Origin: Bog-473 sp963836605
GTDB taxonomy: Bacteria; Actinomycetota; Acidimicrobiia; Acidimicrobiales; RAAP-2
Length of the DNA stretch: 64,000 bases
Direction: 5' to 3'
Assembly: GCA_963836605.1 (NCBI GenBank)
Contig: CAWIKB010000009.1
Location: forward strand, 930,001-994,000
Part shown: in pieces, positions 1-8,096 of the stretch
How the letters are laid out: every line of letters starts with the position of its first letter
How positions within the stretch are numbered: the stretch's first letter is position 1
Made by a program: the position numbers and the translations under genes
The notes under the pieces: model-generated
Seen by the model: only the letters and a program-made list of their open reading frames with translations
Told to the model about the DNA's origin: nothing
Database searches by the model: none

Positions 1-494
1 TCGCCTCCGAGCTCGGCCAACGCCGTGGCCAGCTCGCGTTGGCGGGACCGCAGCAGCGTGACCTCACCCAGGTCGGTTCCCGCGTAGGCATCGAGCACCA
101 GGCGCTGGGCCGCCGGGGTCACCAGCGATTGGTGCTCGTGCTGCCCGTGGATCTCGACCAATTCGGCGGCCACCTCGACCAGGGCCGTCAACGGCGACAT
201 CCGGCCGTCCACCCAGGCTCGGGAACGGCCCTCGGCCGGCACCGCTCGGGAGAGGACGATCTCTCTCTCGTCGTCCCCCTCCCCCATCACGAAGCGCGCC
301 TCGACCACGGCTTCGATGGCGCCGGCGCGGACCAGGCTCGGGCTGGCCCGGCCGCCCAGCACGAGATGGAGCGCGTCGACCACCAGCGTCTTGCCTGCTC
401 CGGTCTCCCCCGTCAGGGCGGTCATGCCCGACCCGAAGGACAACGACAGATCCTCTATGACCCCGAGGTCCCGCACCCGCAAGTCGGTGAGCAT
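1..494 (-). CDS. recN: RecN DNA repair ATPase, N-terminal part (cut by window edge)
   Basis: SMC-like ATPase that acts in double-strand-break repair. The first 164 residues are visible. They begin MLTDLRVRDLGVIEDLSLSF, followed by the Walker A loop GETGAGKT at about residues 31-38 and the RecN-typical stretch LVEIHGQHEHQSL near 120-132. The gene runs off the left edge, so the coiled coil and Walker B part are not seen. The ATG at 494 lies 12 bases downstream of the nadK stop, which fits a TlyA-NadK-RecN operon, an order common in actinobacteria. Identification is secure; only the C-terminal two thirds is missing. Confidence 0.95.
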   Translation of the reverse strand, partial: MLTDLRVRDLGVIEDLSLSFGSGMTALTGETGAGKTLVVDALHLVLGGRASPSLVRAGAIEAVVEARFVMGEGDDEREIVLSRAVPAEGRSRAWVDGRMSPLTALVEVAAELVEIHGQHEHQSLVTPAAQRLVLDAYAGTDLGEVTLLRSRQRELATALAELGG

Positions 495-506
495 CAGACG
501 GTTGCT

Positions 507-1454
507 CTACCGGCCGCGGTCCGCCAGCAAGCGGGACCGCAACATGCCTCCGAAGCCATGCGAATCGTTGCGCACGACCCGCACCGGGCGCGTGGCCACC
601 CGACAGGTGACCGTCGATCCCGGCTCGAGACGGTCGATCTCCTCGCCGTCGATCACCAGCACCGCGGCGCGGTCGTCCGCGATCTCTACGGTGAAGAGCT
701 GCTCGTCGGTCAGGACCAGGCTGCGATCCAAGGTGAGGTGTGGCGCCACCGGCGTGATCACCATGGCTCGGAGCGCGGGCGCAAGGATCGGGCCCCCGGC
801 CGAGAGGTTGTAGGCGGTCGACCCGGTGGCGGTGGCGATGAGCAGCCCGTCGGCCGAGTAGCTCAGCACCTTCTCGCCGTCGATGGAGGTGTCCAGGCGA
901 ACCGTGTGCCCGAAGATGATCTTCTCGAGCACCACCTCGTTGAGGGCGAGATACGAGAAGGGGCCATCGGACAGGGAACGGTCGGGTGGCGAGGAACGGT
1001 CGGGGGGAAGCGAATGGTCGGGCTCCCTGGAACGGTCGGGGGCCGACTCGGCCCTCGGCCGGCCGATCGCCACCTCGAGGGCGCAGCGGGCTTCGATCAG
1101 GGCGCGATCCTCGAAGACCCGGGTCAGGGCCACCCGCACGCCGGCGGGCACCAGGTCGGGCAGGTACCCCACCCGGCCGAAGTTCACACCCAGCACAGGT
1201 ACGTCCTCGGCCCAGGCCAGGCGAACGGCCCGCAGGAAGATCCCGTCCCCGCCCATGCTGACCACCACGGTGCTGCCCCGCAGGTCGACCGCGTCCATGT
1301 CCGTCTCATGGCCGGCTTCGGTGACCCGATCGGTTGCTGTGAACTCCAGGATGCGCGCGGTGTGGCCCTCGGCCGCGAGCCACTCGGCCGTATCGAGGGT
1401 CAGGACCAGCGCGTCGGGGCGCTCGGGATGCACGAGGAAGGTGGCCGTCGACAT
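507..1454 (-). CDS. nadK: NAD kinase
   Basis: ATP- or polyphosphate-dependent phosphorylation of NAD to NADP in the cytoplasm. The 315-residue product shows the GGDG phosphate-binding motif (MGGDGIFLRAVR, about residues 68-79), NFGRVGYLPD near 91-100, the substrate motif LNEVV near 171-175, and SADGLLIATATGSTAYNLSA of the family. The open frame extends upstream to 1721, but those extra codons are the antisense of tlyA; ATG 1454 (MSTATFLVHP) starts family similarity and lies 17 bases after the tlyA stop. Odd feature: residues about 131-164 are an Asp/Pro/Arg/Ser insert containing PDRS-type repeats, placed between two core strands, where NAD kinases normally have only a short loop. Confidence 0.95.
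   Translation of the reverse strand: MSTATFLVHPERPDALVLTLDTAEWLAAEGHTARILEFTATDRVTEAGHETDMDAVDLRGSTVVVSMGGDGIFLRAVRLAWAEDVPVLGVNFGRVGYLPDLVPAGVRVALTRVFEDRALIEARCALEVAIGRPRAESAPDRSREPDHSLPPDRSSPPDRSLSDGPFSYLALNEVVLEKIIFGHTVRLDTSIDGEKVLSYSADGLLIATATGSTAYNLSAGGPILAPALRAMVITPVAPHLTLDRSLVLTDEQLFTVEIADDRAAVLVIDGEEIDRLEPGSTVTCRVATRPVRVVRNDSHGFGGMLRSRLLADRGR
962..1064 (-). repeat. Low-complexity PDRS-type repeat inside nadK
   Basis: Imperfect copies of an 11-base unit (gaacggtcggg on the plus strand) recur four times here. They are translated in the nadK frame as PDRS/PDHS steps. The array is in frame and does not break the enzyme. Confidence 0.7.
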
Positions 1455-1471
1455 GCTGGCGCGAGCCCGGC

Positions 1472-2356
1472 TCAGTCCGCCGCCGGGGCGGCATCTCGTC
1501 GTGCCACCGCCTCCGAAACCGCAGCCGTGACGAGGCGGCCCACCACCGAGTCCTCTGTCGCGTCCGCGGTCGCGTCCGCGGTCCGCGGCGCGCCCGTGCG
1601 GGCGTGCAGCAGGAATTCGACATTGCCGGCGGGGCCGGTCAGGGGGGAAACCATCGCCCCCATGATGCCGGTTCCGGCCCCGAGAAGGGCGGACGTCACG
1701 TCCAGGAGCGCCCGGCGCCACACCTCGGGGTCCCGCACGACGCCCTTGCCCCGGGCGACGATGACCCGGCCCGCCTCGAATTGAGGCTTGACGAGGAGCA
1801 CCAGGTCGGCCTGCTCCCGGCCGATCGGTCCGGTGAGGGCAGGCACCACCGTGATCAGGGAGATGAAGGAAAGGTCGGCCGTGATCAGGCTGCAGGGCTC
1901 GAACGCGGGATCAGCCCGCCGCAGCACCTCCGGGGTCAGGGTCCGTACGTTGACCCGTTCGAGCACGGTGACACGGGAGTCGGCGCGGAGGCGTTGGTGG
2001 AGCTGTCCGTGCCCGACATCGACGGCATACACCCGCTCCGCACCGCGCTGGAGGAGGCAGTCGGTGAAGCCACCGGTGGACGCACCACAATCGAGGGCGC
2101 GTCGGTCGGCTACGTCGAGGTCGAAACGGGTCAGGGCCGCTGCGAGCTTCTCGCCGCCCCGGCTGACGAAGCGGGCCGGCGGGCCGAGTAGCTCGACGGG
2201 CTCATGGGATGCCACCAACCGGGCGGCCTTGCCGGCGGGTGCGCCGGCGACCACGACCAACCCCGAGGCGATCGCCTCGAGGGCCTCGGACCGGGTGGCT
2301 ACCAGGCCCCGCCGTACCAGCTCGGTATCAAGCCGCCGGCGGGCCACATTTCTCAA
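1472..2356 (-). CDS. tlyA: TlyA family rRNA 2'-O-methyltransferase (hemolysin-like)
   Basis: TlyA enzymes methylate ribose in 16S/23S rRNA using SAM, which affects capreomycin susceptibility. The 294-residue product has an N-terminal S4 RNA-binding domain (RRRLDTELVRRGLVATRSEA, residues 6-25), then SRGGEKLAAAL, and a SAM-binding core with DCGASTGGFTDCLLQRGA. Later KPQFEAGR and the GKGVVRDP segment match the family. The C-terminal tail (about residues 255-294) is Ala/Thr/Asp-rich with a TADATADA duplication. It is followed closely by nadK and preceded by the phasin-like gene with 4 bases between them, so it is probably cotranscribed. Confidence 0.95.
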   Translation of the reverse strand: MRNVARRRLDTELVRRGLVATRSEALEAIASGLVVVAGAPAGKAARLVASHEPVELLGPPARFVSRGGEKLAAALTRFDLDVADRRALDCGASTGGFTDCLLQRGAERVYAVDVGHGQLHQRLRADSRVTVLERVNVRTLTPEVLRRADPAFEPCSLITADLSFISLITVVPALTGPIGREQADLVLLVKPQFEAGRVIVARGKGVVRDPEVWRRALLDVTSALLGAGTGIMGAMVSPLTGPAGNVEFLLHARTGAPRTADATADATEDSVVGRLVTAAVSEAVARRDAAPAAD

Positions 2357-2360
2357 AGGC

Positions 2361-2924
2361 TCAGCTGGATGACCCGCCCGGGCCGGCCTTCTTGGTGGCG
2401 GCCTTCTTGGTGGCGCCCGCTTTGTTGGCCGGAGCCTTCTTGGCCGCGGCCTTCTTGGTGGCGGTCTTCGTGGCGGTCTTCTTGGCGGCCGACGTCCGGG
2501 CTGTCGCCTTCTTGGTGGCCTTCTTTCGCCCCGAGGGGCTCACCTTGGTCGCGGCGGTCCGAGCCGCCTTGGCCGTGTCACTGGCCGTCTTGCCGGCCTG
2601 GGTAGTGGCCGCGGCGGTGGCGGAGCGGCCGGCCTCCGCGGAGCGCTTCAGAAGGTCTGCCACCTGATTGGCGATGGTCTCCAGGGACGAGGCGTCGATC
2701 TTGCGGAGCTGGGTAGTGACCTCATGACGGATCAGCTCCAACACTTGTTCGCTGGTCTTGCGGCTGCGGTCCACCAAATTGTCCACCCACTCCTGCGCTT
2801 GGTCCTTTTGAATGTCGCCACTGTTGGCGAGCTCCCGGACGATCTCCTCGGCCCGACCTCGTGTCACCTGGCCGAACACCGTACCGGCCTCGAGATATTT
2901 CTTGATTCTTTCGTTGCCTGCCAT
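2361..2924 (-). CDS. Phasin-like protein with histone H1-like Lys/Ala tail
   Basis: 187 residues. Residues 1 to about 95 (ERIKKYLEAGTVFGQVTRGR, then a long amphipathic helix with TSEQVLELIRHEVTTQLRKI) resemble the helical domain of polyhydroxyalkanoate-granule-associated phasins and PhaF-like regulators. Residues about 96-187 are almost only Lys, Ala and Thr (repeats such as KKATKKA and KKAAAKKA), the basic, DNA-binding type of tail seen in PhaF and bacterial histone H1-like proteins. A role in binding DNA or granules is inferred; no PHA synthase is in the window. It lies directly upstream of tlyA and may be its first partner in the transcript. Confidence 0.7.
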   Translation of the reverse strand: MAGNERIKKYLEAGTVFGQVTRGRAEEIVRELANSGDIQKDQAQEWVDNLVDRSRKTSEQVLELIRHEVTTQLRKIDASSLETIANQVADLLKRSAEAGRSATAAATTQAGKTASDTAKAARTAATKVSPSGRKKATKKATARTSAAKKTATKTATKKAAAKKAPANKAGATKKAATKKAGPGGSSS

Positions 2925-2966
2925 GATACAAGAGTATCTTAAGTGCTAGCCGCTAGCAAGCACTAA
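2925..2966 (-). promoter_or_regulatory. Candidate promoter/operator of the phasin-like gene
   Basis: Two dyads abut the start codon. GATAC-AAGA-GTATC occupies 2925-2938. AGTGCT/AGCACT arms (2942-2947, 2959-2964) enclose two GCTAGC palindromes (2945-2950 and 2952-2957). Read on the minus strand, TTGCTA, 17 bases, TACTCT could be -35/-10 boxes, giving a nearly leaderless mRNA. The region also overlaps the stop codon of the upstream HAD gene. Confidence 0.4.
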
Positions 2967-3743
2967 TTCGCACGAAGTTCGAGCGTTGTTCGCACCAGTG
3001 TGGCCAAGTCGTCCGCCACGGCATCGGGTGAGGGATTGGTGGGAACGGACGCGGCATCCGTCACCCCCGAGAGCACGAGCGCGAACGGGAGCCCCAACCG
3101 CGCCGCCGAGCGCGCCGTCGGTTGCGGTGCGGTCCCCCACCATGACCCGGAGGTCGTCGGCTCGGGCCGACAGGGCCTCGGCGGTGGGCCGGTGCGGCTT
3201 GCCGGCCACCTCCGGGGTGGTTTCGGCCGCGGTGGCCACGGCGGCCAGGATCGCCCCGCCACCGGCCTCGAGGCCATGGGGGGTGGGGTGGGTCGGATCC
3301 TCGTTGGTCCCGATGAGGCGAGCGCCCTCCCGTACCGTCCGGGCCGCCCGGGAGATGTCGTCAAAGGTGAACGACCTGGTCCATCCCACGACGACGACGT
3401 CGGCCGGCCCGTCGTCGACCAGCCGCACCCCCCGGCGCTCGAGCGCCTCACGCACGCCGCCGTCGGCCAACACGAGGGCGCTGGCACCCTCGGCCACCAT
3501 GTCGGCGGCCACATCGGCGGAACTGAGAAGGTCGGCCTCGGACGCCGTGATGCCGCAGTTGGCCAGGCGCGCGTGAAGCTCGGCCCGGGTGGGCGCGGAG
3601 TTGTTGGTGGCGAACAGGATGCGCACTCCGGCGCCGCGGAGCGCGGTCACCGCTTCGTCCACGCCTTCGATCGGCTGACCGGTCAACCAGATCACACCAT
3701 CGAGATCAATGACCCAGGTGCCGCGAGCTGGCGGAGGCCACAT
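2963..3743 (-). pseudogene. HAD superfamily phosphatase (NagD/PNPase-like), single frameshift
   Basis: Phosphatase of the NagD-like HAD IIA group. The N-terminal frame, from ATG 3743, contains motif I WVIDLDGVIW, motif II FATNNSAP, a lysine in GKPHRPTAEA, and motif IV MVGDRTATDGALG. After that the frame becomes nonsense. The expected continuation, ARLGLPFALVLSGVTDA through to LVRTTLELRAN and a TAG at 2963-2965, is found one base out of frame. A single extra G near 3100-3106 (ggcggcgcgg context) would explain this. All catalytic motifs precede the shift. The usual product of such a gene is about 260 residues, as here once repaired. It is either a recent pseudogene or a base-calling/assembly indel. 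It heads the cluster leading to tlyA-nadK-recN. Confidence 0.75.
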
Positions 3744-3921
3744 GGGCGGAGGTTACCCGGCGGTCTGCGTACATCTGGGTACATCTGGGATGGGGCAGGT
3801 ACATCGGGGATGGCGCCAGCCCCGCGGTGGCCACCGACGCCGTCGCTCCGGACGGGTCGATCGCCGTCGAGGTCGGGCAGGTGGCCTCGATCGTCGATCC
3901 CCGCACCCTACGATCAGCCTT

Positions 3922-4737
3922 GTGAACACGGGAGATCTCGGGCCGCGAGCGCCCCGACCGCGCCGGTCGTCCCGATCGCGCCGTCCGCGGTTGAGCCGCC
4001 GGTACCGGCGGCTGGCCACGACCATCAGCGCCTTCGTCCTCGTGCTGGCGCTCGTGACGTTCCTGTTGCTCTCCGGCGGTGGGAAGAACCCCAATTCTCC
4101 GGCGCGCTCCGATCCTCCGCACACCGCCTCGGCGGCGGTATCGGGATCTACGTCGACCACTACCTCGACGCCGACCACGGTCCCGCCGACCACCACCACC
4201 GACCCGGCCGGATCACTGCCGCAGACCGATGCGCTCCCGACCAGCGACTCGCCGCAGTTCGAAAGCGAGATGAACACTCTGTGGACGGCCATCACCCAGA
4301 ACACGCCGTCCTCGGCGCAATCGGCCTTCTTCCCCGAGGCGGCCTACGAGCAACTCAAGACGCTGCCGTCCGACGCCAGTGACTACCAGTACCGGCTCCT
4401 GTACGACTACACGCTCGACATCGTGGCGGCCAACCAGTTCCTCGGGCCCGGCGCCGCGAGCGCGACGCTGGTCGGCGTCGAAGTGCCGGGTCAGTACGCA
4501 CACTGGGTCCCGCCCGGGGTGTGCAGCAACCAGATCGGCTACTTCGAGGTGGCCAACGCGCGCATCGTCTACGACGAGGGTGGGGTGACACGCTCCATCG
4601 GCATCGCCTCACTCATCTCGTGGCGTGGCGAGTGGTACGTGGTGCACCTGGGCGCCATTCTGCGCGACTCCGATTCGGGCGTGGTCCTCGACCCCGAGAC
4701 CGGGTCCGGCTCGTCGCCGCCGTCGTCCACCTGTTGA
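3922..4737 (+). CDS. Membrane-anchored secreted protein with Thr-rich linker
   Basis: 271 residues from GTG 3922 (VNTGDLGPRAPRPRR). The open frame continues upstream, but that part is Arg/Gly-rich and antisense to the HAD gene. A strongly basic head (about residues 9-32) precedes one membrane segment (TISAFVLVLALVTFLLLSGG, about 33-52), so the N-terminus should be cytoplasmic and the rest outside. A Ser/Thr/Pro linker (about 65-100) joins a globular domain with FFPEAAYEQLKTLPSDASDY, DYTLDIVAANQFLG and a C-terminal SLISWRGEWYVVHLGAI. I do not recognise a named family. It is transcribed away from the HAD phosphatase and toward the lipoprotein gene that ends at 4744. Confidence 0.75.
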   Translation: MNTGDLGPRAPRPRRSSRSRRPRLSRRYRRLATTISAFVLVLALVTFLLLSGGGKNPNSPARSDPPHTASAAVSGSTSTTTSTPTTVPPTTTTDPAGSLPQTDALPTSDSPQFESEMNTLWTAITQNTPSSAQSAFFPEAAYEQLKTLPSDASDYQYRLLYDYTLDIVAANQFLGPGAASATLVGVEVPGQYAHWVPPGVCSNQIGYFEVANARIVYDEGGVTRSIGIASLISWRGEWYVVHLGAILRDSDSGVVLDPETGSGSSPPSSTC

Positions 4738-4743
4738 GGGCTG

Positions 4744-5739
4744 CTACGACTTGGCCAGGACGGTAATGAAGTCCCGGGTCCACCCCGCCTGGAACTGGTC
4801 GGCCGGGCGGTTCTGACCCGGGATCATCGCCGTGAGGGGGCCGCCGGGAGTCGCCGCGGCGTCCGCCTGCACCCACTCGGGGTTGATGTCGAGCTCCATG
4901 GCGGTCACCGCGCCGGCCCCGATCAGACCGGCGGCCAAATCACCGGGTACCAGCGACATCCCGCCGGCGTAGAGGATGTTGCCGGCGGCATCCTCCCCCA
5001 GCGCGCTGCGGGGGACGGCCGGACCGGGTCCCAGCATGGCTCCCCAGGCACTGGGGTCGGCCACCGATGGGTCGGCCACTCCCCCGGTCACCAGGGGCGC
5101 CAGGTTCTGGCGGACGCTCTCGACCTGCTCGCCCGGGGCGGGCACACTCTGTCCCCAGACCCCGATGTGACCCGAGCCGTTGGTGTCGATCACGAAGCTG
5201 GCGTCGCCGGGGACGAGCGGGTTCAGTGTCTGGCCGTCCAGGTAGAACCCGCCGGCGCCCGCGTCCACTTTGAACCCGCCGTTGAAGGCGCCGAGAAGCA
5301 CCGGAGCCTCGAGCGGACCGATGCCCTCCCCGGTATTGGCCGTGATGATCGCGCTGCCCACCGGAGGGTCCTCGCTGCCTGCGTGGAGCCCGAATTGGAC
5401 CGTGCCGGCACGGAATCGCACCACGGTGACAACGCCGCCGCCCGGACCGGTGAGGGTGCGCTCGTCGACGGCGGTCCCGTGCACGTCGGTGCCAATGACG
5501 GTCCAGCCCGGCTCTTCGGTGGTCGTGGTCGTGGTGGGCGGAAGGGTGGTGGTCGTGGTGGGCGCTGTGCTCGTGGTGGAGTGCTGCTCGGCCAACGGCA
5601 CGGTCGACCCCGAGCCCGGTCCCGAGCCGCACGCGGCCACCACGACGGGCAGCACGAGCAGCGCGCCGATGGCCAGCCGGGTCCTGGAAGGCCCCACGGC
5701 GGAGATCCTCTGGCGACCGCCTGGTACCCCTCCTCGCAC
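4744..5739 (-). CDS. Lipoprotein with phosphodiester glycosidase (NAGPA-like) domain
   Basis: 331 residues. A signal peptide ends in the lipobox VVAAC (about residues 33-37), so the mature protein should be lipid-anchored outside the membrane. It is followed by a Thr-rich linker, then a domain with GTVQFGLHAGSEDPP, LLGAFNGGFKVDAGAGGFYL, a GVWG strand and LYAGGMSLVPGDLAA. The ALNGGF-like core is characteristic of the NAGPA/phosphodiester glycosidase family (DUF2233), which cleaves sugar phosphodiesters in glycan or cell-wall material; the substrate is unknown. The start may be later (GTG before GPSRTRLAIG), which would give a shorter signal peptide. The gene stands alone, convergent with the gene ending at 4737. 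Confidence 0.8.
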   Translation of the reverse strand: MRGGVPGGRQRISAVGPSRTRLAIGALLVLPVVVAACGSGPGSGSTVPLAEQHSTTSTAPTTTTTLPPTTTTTTEEPGWTVIGTDVHGTAVDERTLTGPGGGVVTVVRFRAGTVQFGLHAGSEDPPVGSAIITANTGEGIGPLEAPVLLGAFNGGFKVDAGAGGFYLDGQTLNPLVPGDASFVIDTNGSGHIGVWGQSVPAPGEQVESVRQNLAPLVTGGVADPSVADPSAWGAMLGPGPAVPRSALGEDAAGNILYAGGMSLVPGDLAAGLIGAGAVTAMELDINPEWVQADAAATPGGPLTAMIPGQNRPADQFQAGWTRDFITVLAKS

Positions 5740-5821
5740 GTTTCCCTTCCGGTCACTGCGCTTCGGGAACGGCGCAGAATCCGCTCACGGTACCCCGGTG
5801 CGGCCGGATTGGTGCGGCGGG

Positions 5822-6304
5822 TCAGAGGATGTAGCCGGTGAGATCGAAGTAGGCCTCGGCATTGGGGACCGGGCCCCCTCCGCTCCACACCAAGGAGAGC
5901 TTGCCGGCATTGGCCCCGCCGGCCCCCAGGCCCACGGTCACCGCGTTGGAGATGGCGAAGCACCCGGCCCCGGCGTTGATGTTGGCCGTGGCCGGGGTGG
6001 TCTGGCCCGCCGGGAAGACGGTGGCGAAACCCAGGCCGGTGAGCAGCGCCCCGCTCACCCCCGAGATGGCCAGGTTCCCCACCACCCCAACGGCGGCGGC
6101 GGGGATCCCGTGCGTTCCGGCGATGGCCGACGAGGTGTGCACCGTGGAGCCCGGCACCAGCGGTCCGGTGATCCCCCCGATGCCCGCAGTGGTGTCGATG
6201 ACCCGCACCGGCGGGATGGGGAAGGTGCCGTTGGTCAGGGCCACCCACTCGTTGGGGCCATAGGCGTAGTGGAGGGCCAGCACCACGAACTCACCGGGCG
6301 TCGA
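5822..6304 (-). pseudogene. C-terminal fragment of a secreted cell-surface repeat protein
   Basis: About 160 residues of a beta-rich domain found at the C-terminus of many actinobacterial surface proteins: VRVIDTTAGIGGITGPLVPG, then VVGNLAISGV, FATVFPAGQTTPATANINAG, VTVGLGAGG and the closing AEAYFDLTGYIL. The reading frame stays open upstream to 6838, but those codons show no protein-like pattern, and I see no signal peptide or start with a ribosome site. I read this as the surviving 3' end of a larger gene. The stop codon lies at 5822-5824. Confidence 0.5.
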
Positions 6305-6834
6305 TGTCGGCGGCAGGCCGCCGGATGGGGATCGAGCGGAGGCGGGCCGAGAGACCGTTCTGGGCCTCGACCAGCCGCGACTCCCCGACACCGGCCTCCG
6401 AACCGCCCGTTGTGGACCCGGGTTGTTGGTGACGAGTGAACATGGAGTGATCCGTCGGTGAGCACGACGAATGGCCTGATCGCGGGGATGGCAACGCCGC
6501 CAAGGTCGGGAAAAGGAGGAGCGATGGACCTCCCGGTCTCCGCATCGCGCCTGCGATTCGTTCTGCGAGACTCCGTAGAGACCGAGCCTCGGTGCGATGG
6601 CGGTGATCGCAGCCCTCCCGTGGGGTCGTGCCCCGAGATAGGACGAGCCGAGCGCTACTCCGACGCCACCGGCGAGCCGCCCCACCGAAGGCCAGAAGTG
6701 CACCTCGAGCCGTGACGACGTTCGGTCCTCTCCACTCTCCGGCGGTTTCAATGTCGGTGGCGTCACTCGTGAGCGTCGCTGACGGCTCCACGATCGGATA
6801 TCGCGACGGGCCGCCCGATCCGGCGGTGCTGGAG
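6305..6834. other. 530-base stretch without a convincing gene
   Basis: Lies upstream of the surface-protein fragment. Open frames on both strands here are compositional. It may hold the degraded 5' part of that gene. No RNA gene or repeat was seen. Confidence 0.5.
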
Positions 6835-6999
6835 TCACCCCTGACGGCGATCGGTCATACGGTCAATCTCCGCCTTCAACGCCGCGATCTCGGCCTCGGA
6901 ACGCCGGGCCCTATCCCGGGCGTGCTCCCTGAAGCTCGAGAACTCGTCCGCCAGTCCTTCGAGGGTCATGGAACTCTCCGGTTGCTGTGCCTCGGGCAT
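6835..6999 (-). CDS. Small charged helical protein (54 aa), function unknown
   Basis: Starts MPEAQQPESSMTLEGLADEF; the rest is a heptad-like Arg/Glu/Ala helix (REHARDRARRSEAEIAALKA) ending EIDRMTDRRQG, probably a short coiled coil. ATG 6999 is preceded at 5 bases by a perfect AGGAGG Shine-Dalgarno sequence, which makes this start much better than the upstream in-frame ATG at 7095. It shares a 200-base intergenic region containing a 12-bp dyad with the divergent LytR_C gene. No family was recognised. Confidence 0.65.
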   Translation of the reverse strand: MPEAQQPESSMTLEGLADEFSSFREHARDRARRSEAEIAALKAEIDRMTDRRQG

Positions 7000-7096
7000 C
7001 TTCGCCTCCTGGTTGATGGGGATGTCGCAATCCGGTCGAGCCGGCGTTGCCTGGGCTTTCTCATGGCCCCGGCGCTCTCGTCCCGGACTCTCCAAT

Positions 7097-7133
7097 GGGT
7101 GTTGCAGGTGACGTTATCGTGCCTGCAACACCC
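7097..7133. promoter_or_regulatory. Perfect 12-bp inverted repeat between divergent genes
   Basis: Arms 7097-7108 (gggtgttgcagg) and 7122-7133 (cctgcaacaccc) are exact complements around a 13-base centre. It sits 98 bases upstream of the small-protein ATG and 77 bases upstream of the LytR_C gene. There is no T-run after either arm, so a shared operator is more likely than a terminator. Confidence 0.55.
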
Positions 7134-7209
7134 TCGCCGGGGTTCACCCGCCCCCGGGGGCCCAAATGGACGGAGCCGAGGTACGGCAGGCCATAATCAG
7201 GACGTGGCC

Positions 7210-7917
7210 ATGTTCCGAGACGAGGGCTTCAGCCCGAAACATGCCGCCTCCGGGGAGAATGAGGATGACCCAGGCATCCCGAACGAGCCCGCACAATCTC
7301 CCGAACAGGTGGCGAAGACGTTCCTTCGCGAAGGCGGGGTGGTGGTGTACGACGGGCGGGAGCAAGCTGCCCTCCGTCGGCGCAGGCTGTTCGCCGCTGG
7401 CGCCATCGGTGGGTTGGCCGTTGCCGCCGTCGTGGTAGCGGTCGTGCTCATCGCGGCACGGGGAAGCAACGCGCCGCAGTCGTCGGCGGCTCCAGCGGCC
7501 CGCACTCCGACCACGTTGAAGAAGAGCTCGGCCCCAGCTATCACCACACCCCCGCCACCCGCACCCAGCGCGGTGACGGTGGACGTCCTCAATGCATCGC
7601 AATCCGACGGGGTGGCCGGCCACACCGCGGCGGGACTCACGCAAGACGGCTTCGCAGTGAGCGGAGTCGGCAATGCACCGAGCAAGGTCGCTTCGGGAAG
7701 TCCGTCGACGATTCTGTACGGGCCGGCCGGTCTCCCCGCGGCCCACACGCTGGCCGCCTCGCTCAGCGGCCCCGTGGCCCTGGTCGCCAGCCCCACGCTC
7801 ACCGGGAACCACGTCGAGCTGTGGGTCGCCAACTCCCAGCTGACCGTTTCCGGCTCCAACCCCACTACGAGTACGACTTCGAGCACGACGACGAGCCCGC
7901 CACGCTCGAGCCCATAG
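7210..7917 (+). CDS. Membrane-anchored LytR_C domain protein
   Basis: 235 residues. A cytoplasmic acidic head (about 1-55) is followed by a basic ALRRRRLF stop, one membrane segment (GAIGGLAVAAVVVAVVLIAA, about 60-79), a Ser/Ala/Thr/Pro linker, and a LytR C-terminal-type domain (VTVDVLNASQSDGVAGHTAA through PVALVASPTLTGNHVELWVA, about residues 120-215) ending in a Thr/Ser tail. LytR_C domains accompany cell-wall glycopolymer ligases; here the domain stands alone, without the LytR_cpsA catalytic part. GTG 7204 is an equally possible start. A four-copy 15-base repeat follows the stop. Confidence 0.75.
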   Translation: MFRDEGFSPKHAASGENEDDPGIPNEPAQSPEQVAKTFLREGGVVVYDGREQAALRRRRLFAAGAIGGLAVAAVVVAVVLIAARGSNAPQSSAAPAARTPTTLKKSSAPAITTPPPPAPSAVTVDVLNASQSDGVAGHTAAGLTQDGFAVSGVGNAPSKVASGSPSTILYGPAGLPAAHTLAASLSGPVALVASPTLTGNHVELWVANSQLTVSGSNPTTSTTSSTTTSPPRSSP

Positions 7918-7967
7918 CGGACACGGATCCGGCACGTTCTCCGCCGCGACCATGAACCGGTGGCGAC

Positions 7968-8027
7968 GTAGCACTGTCGGCAGTAGCACTGTCGGCAGTA
8001 GCACTTTCGGCAGTAGCACTTTCGGCG
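7968..8027 (+). repeat. Four tandem copies of a 15-base unit
   Basis: Copies at 7968-7982, 7983-7997, 7998-8012 and 8013-8027. Units one and two read gtagcactgtcggca, while three and four carry one G-to-T change. The array is noncoding, between the convergent LytR_C and TerB-Coq4 genes. Confidence 0.9.
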
Positions 8028-8096
8028 CCACGGGATTCGAGTGCGCCTACCGTCCGGCGCCTTGGCGCCCGGCCCCCTCTGTGGCGATGGATCCGA

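Noticed and set aside
39..1784. 581-codon plus-strand open frame
   Set aside because: Antisense to recN, nadK and tlyA; composition follows GC-rich mirror codons and no domain is visible.
5270..6439. 389-codon plus-strand open frame
   Set aside because: Overlaps the glycosidase lipoprotein in antisense and has no start signal or family resemblance.
7968..8027. Possible CRISPR array
   Set aside because: Units are contiguous with no spacers, only 15 bases, and no cas genes occur in the window.
7144..8031. 295-codon minus-strand frame with KVLLPTVLLPTVL repeats
   Set aside because: The repeat is only the translation of the 15-base tandem array; the rest is antisense to the LytR_C gene.
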